In this document: piece after piece, positions 8,617 through 16,595 of the stretch
How the letters are laid out: each line of letters starts with the position of its first letter
How positions within the stretch are numbered: position 1 is the stretch's first letter
NCBI GenBank assembly: GCA_040755835.1
Contig: JBFMAB010000044.1
Span: 1-64,000, forward strand
Direction: 5' to 3'
From: JADLDB01 sp040755835
Lineage (GTDB): Bacteria > Myxococcota > Myxococcia > Myxococcales > Myxococcaceae
DNA: 64,000 bases
Position numbers and translations under genes: made by a program
Notes under the pieces: model-generated
What the model was told of the DNA's origin: nothing
Seen by the model: only the letters and a program-made list of their open reading frames with translations
The model's database searches: none

Positions 8617-9024
8617 CGGCTCGCGCCAGCGGGCCTTCCGCTCCGCCAGGAGCGCTTGCGTGACTTCAATCGCGCGCGCGTCCGACGCGTCGCGCTTGTC
8701 GTGGCGCCGGCCCTTCTCGTGGTTGCAGCCCGGGCAGGCGAGGGCGAGGTTCTCGAGCGCGTCGGTGCCGCCCTTCGAGCGCGGGACGATGTGTTCGACG
8801 GACACCGGCGACAGCGGCCGCCCGGCCTCGTCGACGAGCAGCTTCTTCCGGCAGAACAGGCACCGGCCCTGCCACGCGGGCGCGCCGCGGAAGGTGACGC
8901 GCTCGAAGGTGGCGTCGGTGCGGACGACGGCCAGCACGCGCGAGTCCGGCGGCTTCCTGGCGCTGCTCGCTCTGGCCCGGGCCACGCGCGCCTCGGCGTC
9001 GGAGCGTCGGGGGGACCTGGGCAC
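8611..9024 (-). CDS. HNH endonuclease domain protein
   Basis: This is a small 137-residue protein with a zinc-ribbon-plus-HNH layout: CLFCRKK, then VEHIVPRSKGG (first His), ENLALACPGCN (Asn and second Cys pair), then a final His in KGRRHD. The family cleaves DNA or nicks it in a metal-dependent way. Single-domain HNH genes like this occur as stand-alone housekeeping or defence-related nucleases, and nothing nearby assigns it to a defence system. The start is a GTG at 9022-9024; the basic N-terminal 40 residues before the first Cys may be disordered. Confidence 0.85.
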   Translation of the reverse strand: MPRSPRRSDAEARVARARASSARKPPDSRVLAVVRTDATFERVTFRGAPAWQGRCLFCRKKLLVDEAGRPLSPVSVEHIVPRSKGGTDALENLALACPGCNHEKGRRHDKRDASDARAIEVTQALLAERKARWREPS

Positions 9025-9058
9025 CTCGGCCGCGTCAGGCCCCCGCCGGCTCGCGGCG

Positions 9059-10009
9059 CTACTTGAGCTCCCAGGCTTCGACGAAGTTCTCCTGGAAGCG
9101 CGGCACCAGCACGCGGTTGCGCCTGGTGTCGAAGCCGATGTCCGCGGGCGCGGTGAGCTCGGTGAAGACCGCGGTGAACTCGCCGCCCGCCTTGCCGCGG
9201 TACACGGCCTTGCCTTCCCAGCTCGACACGAGGAGCTCGTCGCCCAGCATCACCAGGCCGTCGAGGCCCCCGGCGGGCACTTTCATCGCCTCGCCCTTCG
9301 CCTTGCCCTTCAGGTCGTACGCGCGGATCTCCCCGGCGCCGAAGAAGTTCACGTACAGCGTGTCCTTCGTCGCGACGATGCCGTTGGGGTGCGGCAGGCC
9401 CTTCGACGTGAGCAGCGCCTTCACCTTCGGCTTCTTGCCCGGCTCCAGCACGTACAGCGCGTCGGTGCCCGAGCCCTCGAACTTCGGCGTGAGGCCCGAG
9501 TCGGTGAAGTACACCTTGCCGTCGGGGCCCGCCGAGAGGTCGTTCACGAAGGTCGCGCCCTTCACCGGCGCCTCACCCTTCGGGGCGCCCGTCTTGCGGT
9601 CGAACAGGCGCACGGTGTCGATGTCCGCGACGTAGAGGACGCCGTTCACCAGCGCCATGCCCTTGGGCGCGTTCAGCGTGACGCCGTTTTCACCGCCGGC
9701 GATCAGCTTCGCCTTCACCACCGCCCCGTCGGGCGAGAACTCGGCGATGTAGCCGTTGTTGTCCTTGTCCGTCGGCGCGCCATTGATGTTGCTGACGAGG
9801 TACGTGTCCGTCTCGGCGTCGTAGAGGACGGACTCGGGCGTCGCGAGGCCTTCCTTGAAGGTGACGGCGGCCGCTGGCTGCTTCGGGGCGTCCTTCTTCG
9901 GCTCGGGCTTCGCGGGGGCTGGCGCGGGCGCGGGCTTCGGCTTCGCGACGTCGGCGAGGGCGGGGGCGGCGACCAACGACAGCGACAGCGACAGGGCGAG
10001 ACGCTTCAT
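9059..10009 (-). CDS. Secreted SMP-30/NHL-type beta-propeller protein
   Basis: The product has 316 residues. A signal peptide ends near ALADVA, followed by a Pro/Ala/Lys-rich spacer (about 22-50). The rest is built of propeller blades with repeated units such as NGVLYVADIDTVRLFD, DGKVYFTDSG and PNGIVATKDTLYVNF, typical of the SMP-30/gluconolactonase and NHL superfamily. These proteins act as lactonases or as binding scaffolds in the periplasm. The substrate cannot be told from sequence. AAGGA lies 10 bp before the ATG and supports the start. Confidence 0.8.
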   Translation of the reverse strand: MKRLALSLSLSLVAAPALADVAKPKPAPAPAPAKPEPKKDAPKQPAAAVTFKEGLATPESVLYDAETDTYLVSNINGAPTDKDNNGYIAEFSPDGAVVKAKLIAGGENGVTLNAPKGMALVNGVLYVADIDTVRLFDRKTGAPKGEAPVKGATFVNDLSAGPDGKVYFTDSGLTPKFEGSGTDALYVLEPGKKPKVKALLTSKGLPHPNGIVATKDTLYVNFFGAGEIRAYDLKGKAKGEAMKVPAGGLDGLVMLGDELLVSSWEGKAVYRGKAGGEFTAVFTELTAPADIGFDTRRNRVLVPRFQENFVEAWELK

Positions 10010-10078
10010 GGCGGGCGAGTTCCTTTGAGGAGCCGGGGTGAAAACCGCGGTGGGATGTAGCGGGCCGACCGGTGTTTC

Positions 10079-11089
10079 TCAACGCCCGCGCGGCACCTCG
10101 GCATCGCGCCGCGCCTCGAAGGACACGGGGCCGAACACGTCGCCGCGGCGCAGCTCCACCCGCTCCACCTTGCGTCCGTTCACCTCGAGATCCACCAGCT
10201 GCACCGGCAGGCCCTGCGCCTCGAGGTAGTCGGCCGCGTCCATCAGCTGGAAGTGCAGGTGCGGCTCGGTGGACAGGCCGCTCGAGCCGACGCGCGCGAG
10301 GCGATCACCGGCGCGGACGGTGTCCCCTGGCCGCACCCGCAGCGAGCCCCGCTTCAGGTGTCCGTACAGCGAGTACTCGCCCTGGCCGTGGTCGACCACG
10401 ACGTAGTTGCCGTAGATGCTGCCGAGCCGCGGGCGGTTGGGTGGCGTGTCGGGGAAGCCGTCCTGCGCCACCACCACCACGCCGTCGCCCGCCGCCACCA
10501 CCGGGCGGTTCCACGCGAGGTACTCCTCGTTCTCCTCCCCGCGGCCCCGGTACGAGTGCCCGTCCTCGCCGCGGACCAGCAGGTCGAGCGCGTAGCGCAT
10601 GTCGGGCACCGACGCGTGGCGGTTCTCGTCCCAGGTGCGGCCGCCCCACAGCACGTTCCACCGGCCCTCGACCGGCGCGGTCAGGCGATTCTTCACGCGG
10701 TACGTCCCGCGCGTCGTCGGCGCCTCCCTCGACGGCTGCGCCGCGCTGCCTTCGATGAGGCGGCCGCGGTCGTCCAGCACCAGCACGAGCTCGAGGCCGC
10801 GCGCGTAGAATTCCACCGCCGAAAGGCGCCGGTACACCCAGCGGCCGTGGTCTTCGGCGAGCCCTTCGGCGATGAGCCGCGTCTCGGGCCCGAAGGCGCG
10901 CACGCGCTCAGAGAGCTGCTGCACCTTCCGGCGCTCGGCGGGCGTGTCCTTCACGCGGGCGCTCCGGGCGCGCCAGGCGGCGTCGACGTGCCCGGCCGCG
11001 AGCTGCTTTGCGAAGAAGCGGCCCGCGGACAGCGACGGTTCGGTTAGCGCCTGGCTGAGGGCGACGCCGAGGAGGGCGGCGATCAGCAT
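10079..11089 (-). CDS. M23 (LytM-type) zinc metallopeptidase, secreted
   Basis: The product has 336 residues with a signal peptide (MLIAALLGVALSQALT). Residues about 20-120 look like a DUF3887-type domain. The C-terminal half is a peptidase M23 domain: metal ligands in NRHASVPDMRYALDL and in EPHLHFQLMDA, with VVVDHGQGEYSLYGHL between them. M23 enzymes cut peptide cross-links of peptidoglycan, so a role in cell-wall remodelling outside the cytoplasmic membrane is likely. All ligand motifs are present, which suggests an active enzyme rather than a regulator of amidases. It lies on the same strand as the beta-propeller gene, 69 bp upstream of that gene. Confidence 0.85.
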   Translation of the reverse strand: MLIAALLGVALSQALTEPSLSAGRFFAKQLAAGHVDAAWRARSARVKDTPAERRKVQQLSERVRAFGPETRLIAEGLAEDHGRWVYRRLSAVEFYARGLELVLVLDDRGRLIEGSAAQPSREAPTTRGTYRVKNRLTAPVEGRWNVLWGGRTWDENRHASVPDMRYALDLLVRGEDGHSYRGRGEENEEYLAWNRPVVAAGDGVVVVAQDGFPDTPPNRPRLGSIYGNYVVVDHGQGEYSLYGHLKRGSLRVRPGDTVRAGDRLARVGSSGLSTEPHLHFQLMDAADYLEAQGLPVQLVDLEVNGRKVERVELRRGDVFGPVSFEARRDAEVPRGR

Positions 11090-11160
11090 CGGGAGCCGGA
11101 ATACCGGCTCCCGCGCGATTTCGGAATGTGGGAATCAGGCGACACGACGCGACATGCCCG

Positions 11161-12186
11161 TCACTCGAAGGGCACGAGCGCGATGCGGTCGCCGGGCTTC
11201 ACCTTGAGCTGCTCGCGCACCGCCTTCGGCAGCAGCGCCTGCTGGTCGTCGAAGCGGACCGCGCTGCGCACCGCGCGGAAGCGGTTGGAGCCGGTCGGGC
11301 GGCTGACGCCGACGATGAACTCCTCGGACTCGACCTCGAGCGGCGCCTTCGCCACGGTGGCGGTGCGGTAGTGCCGCACGAGGCTGATGTCGGCCATGTC
11401 GGCCTCGTAGTGCGGGCCGCCGTCGAACGGGTCGATGTGGCTCGAGTACTTGAAGCCGATGCGCTCGAGCATGCGCTGCACGCCGCGGGTGTTGGGGCCC
11501 ACCTCGCCGATCGTCTTCTGCGCCTTGAGCGGGAAGAGCGACGCGTAGATGTCCGACGACGGGAACAGCTCCTTGATGAATTCCTTGTTCTGCCGGCTCA
11601 CCTTGTCGGCTTCCCAGTACGTCATGCCGGTGAACTTCCGGCCACAGGCTTCCCACAAGAGGCTGCGCCCGTCGGGCAGCAGCGGCGGCAACAGCTCGGC
11701 CAGCACGCGGTCGCGGAAGTCGGTCCGGTGCATCGCCATGAAGAGGAAGCGCACGTACGACAGCTGCTTGCCCGGCTTGTCGGGGCCCGAGCGGTACGGC
11801 GGGTCCACCACCAACCCGCCCACCTCGGTGGGCCCGTCGTAGTTGTAGCCGATCGACAGCACCTTGTGCCGGAAGTGCTTGTCCAGCGTCGCGGAGTAGT
11901 GCTCGGCCTCGGTCACCTGGAAGTAGATGTGCGGCGCTTCGCGCGTGCCGTGCTGCGCGATGATCATCGAGGTGCCGATGATGGTGTCGTTGCGGAGATC
12001 CTCGAGCACGAAGAGGTACTCGCGCTCGAACGGGTTCTCGATGCGCCCCGAGAAGCTCCTCACCGACTTGTCGATGAGCGCCGACAGCACCTTCTCGTTG
12101 TTGGGCAGGTTGACGCTGTTCAGCACCGCCGCCAGGCGCTTCAAGCCGGCGAGATCGGTCTTCGCCACGTCGCGGAGCAGCAGCAT
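11161..12186 (-). CDS. astA: Arginine N-succinyltransferase
   Basis: This 341-residue protein matches the AstA/AruG family over its full length. Landmarks are MLLLRDVAKTDLAGL at the N terminus, GYNYDGPTEVGGLVVDP, SLLWEACGRKFTGMTYWEAD and a long C-terminal domain. AstA transfers succinyl from succinyl-CoA to arginine, the first step of the ammonia-producing arginine succinyltransferase pathway. No other ast gene is visible nearby, so it may serve a different acyl transfer. The start at 12184-12186 was chosen because the family begins at this residue; an in-frame ATG at 12225 would add 13 residues. It diverges from the M20 peptidase gene. Confidence 0.9.
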   Translation of the reverse strand: MLLLRDVAKTDLAGLKRLAAVLNSVNLPNNEKVLSALIDKSVRSFSGRIENPFEREYLFVLEDLRNDTIIGTSMIIAQHGTREAPHIYFQVTEAEHYSATLDKHFRHKVLSIGYNYDGPTEVGGLVVDPPYRSGPDKPGKQLSYVRFLFMAMHRTDFRDRVLAELLPPLLPDGRSLLWEACGRKFTGMTYWEADKVSRQNKEFIKELFPSSDIYASLFPLKAQKTIGEVGPNTRGVQRMLERIGFKYSSHIDPFDGGPHYEADMADISLVRHYRTATVAKAPLEVESEEFIVGVSRPTGSNRFRAVRSAVRFDDQQALLPKAVREQLKVKPGDRIALVPFE

Positions 12187-12282
12187 TCCGACGGGAATAG
12201 CCGAGAATCCCACCTGCGGCCACATCGGAAGGCTGTCGCAGGCTTCCAGCGCATGACGCGCCGCCGTGCCAGACTCCGCCGC

Positions 12283-13428
12283 ATGGACGACGTGGCGGGG
12301 TGGCTCGCGCACCAGCTGCCGGCGATGGACGCGGCGCTGGCGGCGTTGGTGGAGGTGAACTCCTTCACGCGCAACCCCGAGGGCGGCCGGCGCGTCGGGC
12401 AGCTGCTCATCGAGCTGTTCCGCATGCCGGGCCTCGAGGTGGAGGTGGTGGAAAGCCGCCGCTACGCGCCGCACCTTTTGTTCCGGAGCGCGGGCAAAGC
12501 AGGCAGCGCGCCGGTGGCGCTGTTGGGGCACCTCGACACGGTCTTCCCTCCGGGCGTCTTCGAAGGTTACCGAGTCGATGGCGCGCGCCGTCTCGGGCCC
12601 GGCGTGTTCGACATGAAGAGCGGCCTGGTGGTGATGGCGTGGGCGCTCAAGGCGGTGGCGCAGGCGGGCGGGCTCGCGCGGCTGCCGCCGTTGCGGGTGG
12701 TGGTGGTGTCCGACGAGGAGGAAGGCTCGCCCGAGAGCGCGTCACTCACCCGCCGCGTCATCGCCGGCAGCCAGGCGTGCCTGGTGTTCGAGCCCGGCCG
12801 GCCCAACGACGCCATCGTCACGCAGCGCAGCGGCACCGGTGCCGTGCGCGCGCTCGCGACGGGCAAGGCGGCGCACGCGGGCAACGCCTATTGGGACGGC
12901 GCCAACGCCATCTGGGCGCTGGCCCGCTTCGTCGACCGCGCGCAACGGCTCGCGCTGAAGGACACGGGCGTGACGGTGAACGTCGGCACCATCAGCGGCG
13001 GCACCTCGCGCAACACGGTGCCCGCGTCGGCCGAGGCGATGCTGGACGTGCGCGCGCAGACGGCCGTCACCTTCGACGCGGTGCTGACGGGCCTCGAAGA
13101 CGCCGCGCGCGAGCTGGGCGTGCCCGGGGCGCACGTGTCGCTGGAGCGCGTGGCGATGCGCGAGCCCATGGAGCGCACGCCCGAGAGCGTCGCGCTGTGC
13201 GCGTCGTACGCGGCGTGCGCGCGGCGGCACGGGCTGGGCGGCGACGAGGCCCCGCGGCAGGGCGGCGGCAGCGACGGCAACACCGCCGCGGCCATCGGCA
13301 TCCCCACCATCGACGGACTGGGGCCGCGCGGCGGCGGGTACCACACGTCGGAGGAGTGGCTCGAGGTGGACACGCTGGTGCCTCGGGCGGCCGCGCTGGC
13401 GGAGTGGCTGCTCGAGCGGGCGGCCTGA
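12283..13428 (+). CDS. M20 family zinc peptidase (glutamate carboxypeptidase type)
   Basis: The product has 381 residues and shows the M20 two-metal site: LGHLDTVFPPG (His and Asp), GPGVFDMKSG (bridging Asp), SDEEEGSPES (catalytic Glu pair), LVFEPGR (Glu) and YHTSEEW (His). A dimerisation domain sits in the middle, containing GTSRNTVPASAEAMLDVRAQ. The closest functional type is carboxypeptidase G2-like hydrolysis of C-terminal glutamate or similar amide substrates in the cytoplasm. There is no signal peptide. An upstream in-frame ATG at 12253 is possible, but it would add only Arg-rich residues. The gene is convergent with vapC, with 7 bp between the stops. Confidence 0.9.
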   Translation: MDDVAGWLAHQLPAMDAALAALVEVNSFTRNPEGGRRVGQLLIELFRMPGLEVEVVESRRYAPHLLFRSAGKAGSAPVALLGHLDTVFPPGVFEGYRVDGARRLGPGVFDMKSGLVVMAWALKAVAQAGGLARLPPLRVVVVSDEEEGSPESASLTRRVIAGSQACLVFEPGRPNDAIVTQRSGTGAVRALATGKAAHAGNAYWDGANAIWALARFVDRAQRLALKDTGVTVNVGTISGGTSRNTVPASAEAMLDVRAQTAVTFDAVLTGLEDAARELGVPGAHVSLERVAMREPMERTPESVALCASYAACARRHGLGGDEAPRQGGGSDGNTAAAIGIPTIDGLGPRGGGYHTSEEWLEVDTLVPRAAALAEWLLERAA

Positions 13429-13435
13429 GACGGCG

Positions 13436-13849
13436 TCACACGAACGGGTTCTCGACGACGAGCGCCTCGAAGGCGCGCTCGTGCTGCAGGTCTGCGCTGA
13501 GCAGCCGCGTGCAGCCCGCGTCCATCGCTGTCCGCACGATGAGCGCGTCCCAGAACGACAGGCCGTGCAGCCGGTGGAGCTCGATGGCCGCGAGCACCAG
13601 GGCCGGGGACACGAGCGCGACGTCGAGCTGCGCATAGGTCGCGACGCAGTCGTGCGCGACGGCCGCCGGCAGCTTCAGCTTCTTCGTGGCGATGACGAAG
13701 AACTCCTGCAGCACCTGCGTTGAGACGACGGCCGCCTGGTCGGCGACCAACTCTCGGATGAGGTGCTGGGCGCGGTCGCGCTTCGCCGGCTCGCGAGCGT
13801 CCTCTGCGTACAGCAGCACGCTGGTGTCGAGGAAGGTGCGCTCGCTCAC
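13436..13849 (-). CDS. vapC: PIN-domain toxin of a VapBC pair
   Basis: The product has 137 residues with the four acidic residues of the PIN nuclease site: D8 (FLDTSVLLY), E49 (VLQEFF), D101 (SFWDAL) and D120 (LSADLQ). VapC toxins are Mg-dependent RNases that cut tRNA or other RNA and are held inactive by VapB. The start is GTG at 13847-13849. It overlaps the antitoxin stop as GTGA, which indicates translational coupling and is why the longer upstream frame was rejected. Confidence 0.9.
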   Translation of the reverse strand: MSERTFLDTSVLLYAEDAREPAKRDRAQHLIRELVADQAAVVSTQVLQEFFVIATKKLKLPAAVAHDCVATYAQLDVALVSPALVLAAIELHRLHGLSFWDALIVRTAMDAGCTRLLSADLQHERAFEALVVENPFV

Positions 13850-14073
13850 GTGCGATCCGCGTACGCGTCGTCGCGGGTGAACGGCGCGTCGGAGCGGCCC
13901 GGCGAGCGCTTCCACTGCGCCTCGAGCCGCTTCAGCAGCGCCGCGCCCCGCTGCCGCCCCGCCAGGCTCTCGAGGTACGCCCGGACCATCGCGTTCAGGC
14001 TGGTGCCGTGCTGGCGGGCCACTTCCCGCGCCCGTCGGACCACCTCCTCGTCAACGGAAACCGTGAGATTCAT
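13846..14073 (-). CDS. vapB: Ribbon-helix-helix antitoxin of a VapBC pair
   Basis: The product has 75 residues. The N-terminal part MNLTVSVDEEVVRRAREVA followed by GTSLNAMVRAYLESLAG is a ribbon-helix-helix DNA-binding domain. The C-terminal part (about 45-75, charged, with a Trp) should wrap around the toxin. It is the first gene of the pair and is expected to repress its own promoter together with VapC. A perfect palindrome lies 13 bp upstream of the start codon. Confidence 0.88.
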   Translation of the reverse strand: MNLTVSVDEEVVRRAREVARQHGTSLNAMVRAYLESLAGRQRGAALLKRLEAQWKRSPGRSDAPFTRDDAYADRT

Positions 14074-14085
14074 GGAGACAATATC

Positions 14086-14097
14086 CCGTGCGCACGG
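14086..14097. promoter_or_regulatory. Palindromic candidate operator for vapBC
   Basis: The sequence CCGTGCGCACGG is a perfect 12-bp palindrome, located 13-24 bp upstream of the vapB ATG (minus strand), where a ribbon-helix-helix repressor would block transcription. The flanking AT and AT extend it with one mismatch. The placement fits autoregulation; binding itself is inferred. Confidence 0.55.
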
Positions 14098-14173
14098 AAT
14101 CCGTGTCAAACGGGGAGCGCTGAGTGGCGATCCCATTGAAACCACGGGCCCGCTCGCAGCACTCTTGCCGTGG

Positions 14174-14776
14174 ATGCTCCGCCTCCTGGAACGCGCCGAG
14201 CCGATCGGCCCCGAGACGCCCGACGAGGCGCTGGTGCGCCGCGCGCAGGCCGGCGAGTCGGCGGCGTTCAAGGCGCTCTTCGAGCGGCACGTCGTCGCGG
14301 TGCGGCGCTTCGTGCGCGACCTGGTGCGCGACCGCCACCTCGCCGACGACGCGACGCAGGAAGCCTTCGCGCGCGCGCACGCGCAGCTCGACAAGCTGGC
14401 GGATCACGACCGCTTCAAGCCGTGGATCTTGGGCATCGCGCGGAACGTCGCCTTCGAGGTGCGCCGCGTGCGGCAGCACGAGCCCATCGACGACGACGAC
14501 GACGAGGGCACGCCGGACGCGGTCATCCCGTCGCCGGATCCCGAGGCGGTGCTGCTGGATCGCGAGCTCGAGCAGCACTTCACCGAGGCGCTCGGCGTGC
14601 TGTCACCGAAGCGGCGCGCGGCGCTGCTCATGCGCATCGACCACGGGCTGTCCTACGAGGAGATCGCCCTTGCCTTCGGCTGGTCGATCCCCACCGTGAA
14701 GAACGAGATCCACCGCGCGCGGCTCAAGCTGCGCGCGGCGCTGTTGCCGCACCTCGGTGCAGGAGGCCGCCCATGA
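14174..14776 (+). CDS. ECF-type RNA polymerase sigma factor
   Basis: The product has 200 residues. Region 2 (about 25-95) includes FKALFERHVVAVRRFVRDLV and ADDATQEAFARAH. Region 4 (about 140-195) includes LLMRIDHGLSYEEIALAF and IPTVKNEIHRARLKLR. The two regions are joined by an acidic linker with five Asp in a row. ECF sigma factors redirect RNA polymerase to stress or envelope genes. Its last bases overlap the next gene as ATGA, and that gene encodes a zinc-finger membrane anti-sigma factor, so the pair is an operon. The ATG at 14174 is chosen from the frame; no strong ribosome site precedes it. Confidence 0.9.
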   Translation: MLRLLERAEPIGPETPDEALVRRAQAGESAAFKALFERHVVAVRRFVRDLVRDRHLADDATQEAFARAHAQLDKLADHDRFKPWILGIARNVAFEVRRVRQHEPIDDDDDEGTPDAVIPSPDPEAVLLDRELEQHFTEALGVLSPKRRAALLMRIDHGLSYEEIALAFGWSIPTVKNEIHRARLKLRAALLPHLGAGGRP

Positions 14777-15255
14777 CTGCGTGTGGTCGCACCCCGCTCC
14801 TCGAGTCCGTCGTCACCGGTGAGGCGCCCGCCGCGCTGGCCAACGAGCTGCGCGTCCACGCCGCCGGCTGCGCCCGCTGCCGCCACGAGCTGAACTGGCT
14901 GGAGAGCGAGGCGAAGCTGTTCCGCGAGCGCGCCGCGCGCGACGAGGTCTTGCACCTGTGGGCCGGCGTGGCCGAGCGCCGCGGGCTGCGCTCGCAGCGC
15001 CCGTGGTCGCGCGTGCTGGTCGCGGTGGCGGCGTCGATGCTGCTCCTCCTGGGCGCGGGCCGCGTCGCGCTCGGCGTCACCTCGAGCCACGGCGGGCCGG
15101 ACGCGTCCGTCTTCGACGACGGCTTCGGCATGTCGGAGCCCTTGATGAGCCCGGCGCTCACCTTCGAGGAAGGCGAGAACTGCTCGCGGCTGCCCGACGG
15201 CGTGGGCTTCCGCTGCGAGCCGGCCATCCCCGCCAGCTTCATCGCATCGCGTTGA
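14773..15255 (+). CDS. Zinc-finger membrane anti-sigma factor
   Basis: The product has 160 residues. H29-x3-C33-x2-C36 (HAAGCARC) is the ZAS zinc motif that clamps ECF sigma factors. A single membrane helix spans about 81-101. The remaining 60 residues are outside the membrane and contain two Cys (EGENCSRL and FRCEP), which could respond to redox or metal. AGGAGG at 14761-14766 precedes the ATG. The protein should hold the upstream sigma factor at the membrane until a signal releases it. Confidence 0.88.
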   Translation: MTACGRTPLLESVVTGEAPAALANELRVHAAGCARCRHELNWLESEAKLFRERAARDEVLHLWAGVAERRGLRSQRPWSRVLVAVAASMLLLLGAGRVALGVTSSHGGPDASVFDDGFGMSEPLMSPALTFEEGENCSRLPDGVGFRCEPAIPASFIASR

Positions 15256-15297
15256 CGCTTGCGCCCCGGCGCGTCGCTCAAGTAGGGCACCGCGCCC

Positions 15298-15726
15298 GTG
15301 GACCCGAAGTACGCCGGCGCCTGGGCCTACCTGCACCCCGCGATGGCGACGGTGACGCTCGTCCTCTGCTTCGTCGTGCTGCGGCAGGGCCTCGCACAGC
15401 GAAGGCAGCGGCTGCGGAAGGTGGCGGCGCCGGCGGGTACGCTGAAGCGGCACGCGGCGCTCGGGCCGTGGGCGGTGGGGCTCTTCGTCGCGTCCGCCGT
15501 CGGCGGCCTCGGCAGCGCGGTGGTGGTGCGCGGGTGGGCGCCGCTCGCGACGTGGCACGGGCGGCTCGCGCTGGGCGCGGCGGTGACGTTCGCGGTGGTG
15601 TGGTGGCTGGGGCGCCGGCTGCTCGCGCAACAGAAGCAGCTCGCGAACACGCACGGGGTGCTCGGGTTGCTCGCGCTGTTCCTCGGCGGGCTCGCGGCGA
15701 TGCTCGGGATTTCCCTCTTGCCGTAG
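15298..15726 (+). CDS. Four-helix membrane protein (DUF4079-like)
   Basis: The product has 142 residues, starts at GTG 15298 and has four predicted membrane helices. Four His residues sit at helix ends or starts: WAYLHP, LKRHAALGP, ATWHGRL and NTHGVLG. This is the pattern expected of DUF4079 or cytochrome b561-like helix bundles that may bind heme. The assignment rests on this pattern only. It follows the anti-sigma gene by 42 bp on the same strand and might be part of that operon. Confidence 0.65.
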   Translation: MDPKYAGAWAYLHPAMATVTLVLCFVVLRQGLAQRRQRLRKVAAPAGTLKRHAALGPWAVGLFVASAVGGLGSAVVVRGWAPLATWHGRLALGAAVTFAVVWWLGRRLLAQQKQLANTHGVLGLLALFLGGLAAMLGISLLP

Positions 15727-15782
15727 TCTGCGCGCCGCTCGCGCGTCGGCGCGTCAGGCTCCGCTCGGCTGCGCCGCGGCGT

Positions 15783-16592
15783 CTACAAGCTCGCGAGCGC
15801 CACGCGGTACAGCGCGCGGTAGCTCATGCGCGGCGACACCTCGAACTTCTCCGCGTGGAAGCAGTCCTTCAGCACCGCCTGGCCTTCGGTCGTCTGGTGC
15901 AGGGTGAGCAGCGCCTTCTCGAGGTTCGTCACCATGTCTCCGCCGAGGGACATCGCCACCGCGACGCCGTCGTTGGGCGCGTCCTCGGTGTACGCGATGA
16001 CCTTGAAGTCGTTCTCGTGGCCGGGCCACACCTCGTCGACGCCCGTGCCCTGCGACGCGCCATCTTTCGCCGACGGCGCGAAGAGGCTGGTGACGTCGGC
16101 CTTGCCGCTGGCCACCGCTTCCAGTGTCGCGCGGTAGCTGCCGAGGAAGTCCTGGCGGAAGAAGGTGCGCGCGGGCTCGAGGCCCTTCTCGCGCAGCCAC
16201 GCCATGGGCAGCAGGTAGCCGCCCACCGAGTCGCGGTCGCTCCACGCGGCGGTGGTGCCGGCGAGCGACTCGAGCGTCACGTCGGCGTCCTTGCGGCACA
16301 CCAGCGCGGCCCGGTACGTCGACGCGCCGTTGCGCACCCCGCGCACCAGCACCCGCACGCCCATCGCTTCGATGCGCGCGCAGACGAACGGCGGTGCCCA
16401 CGCGGCGTCCACCTTGCCCGCGAGCAGCTCGCGGGCCAGCTGCTCGTAGCTCGCCGGCGTCACCACCTCGACCTCGCGGCCCAGCGCCTGCTTCAGGTAC
16501 GCCTGGAGCTGCTTCGGGCGCTGGCCCAGGTCCTTGCCCAGGGAGGGTGGCAGGGCGAACAGGAGGTGGGCGCGGGTTTCCTTCTGGGTCAC
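15783..16592 (-). CDS. PhnD-type solute-binding protein lacking a signal peptide
   Basis: The product has 269 residues and resembles phosphate/phosphonate-binding proteins of the PhnD group: LLFALPPSLGKD at the start, ELLAGKVDAAWAPPFVCAR, then SDRDSVGGYLLPMAWL and DFLGSYRATLEAVASGKAD in the second lobe. No signal sequence is present before the mature fold and no transporter genes are adjacent, so it is predicted to be cytoplasmic. It starts at GTG 16590-16592, only 3 bp after the terB-like gene, with its ribosome site inside that gene's end. A sensor or metabolite-binding role is inferred. Confidence 0.8.
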   Translation of the reverse strand: MTQKETRAHLLFALPPSLGKDLGQRPKQLQAYLKQALGREVEVVTPASYEQLARELLAGKVDAAWAPPFVCARIEAMGVRVLVRGVRNGASTYRAALVCRKDADVTLESLAGTTAAWSDRDSVGGYLLPMAWLREKGLEPARTFFRQDFLGSYRATLEAVASGKADVTSLFAPSAKDGASQGTGVDEVWPGHENDFKVIAYTEDAPNDGVAVAMSLGGDMVTNLEKALLTLHQTTEGQAVLKDCFHAEKFEVSPRMSYRALYRVALASL

Positions 16593-16595
16593 GAA

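Noticed and set aside
12187..12531. N-terminal extension of the arginine succinyltransferase
   Set aside because: It would overlap the divergent M20 gene, and the family starts at the ATG 12184-12186.
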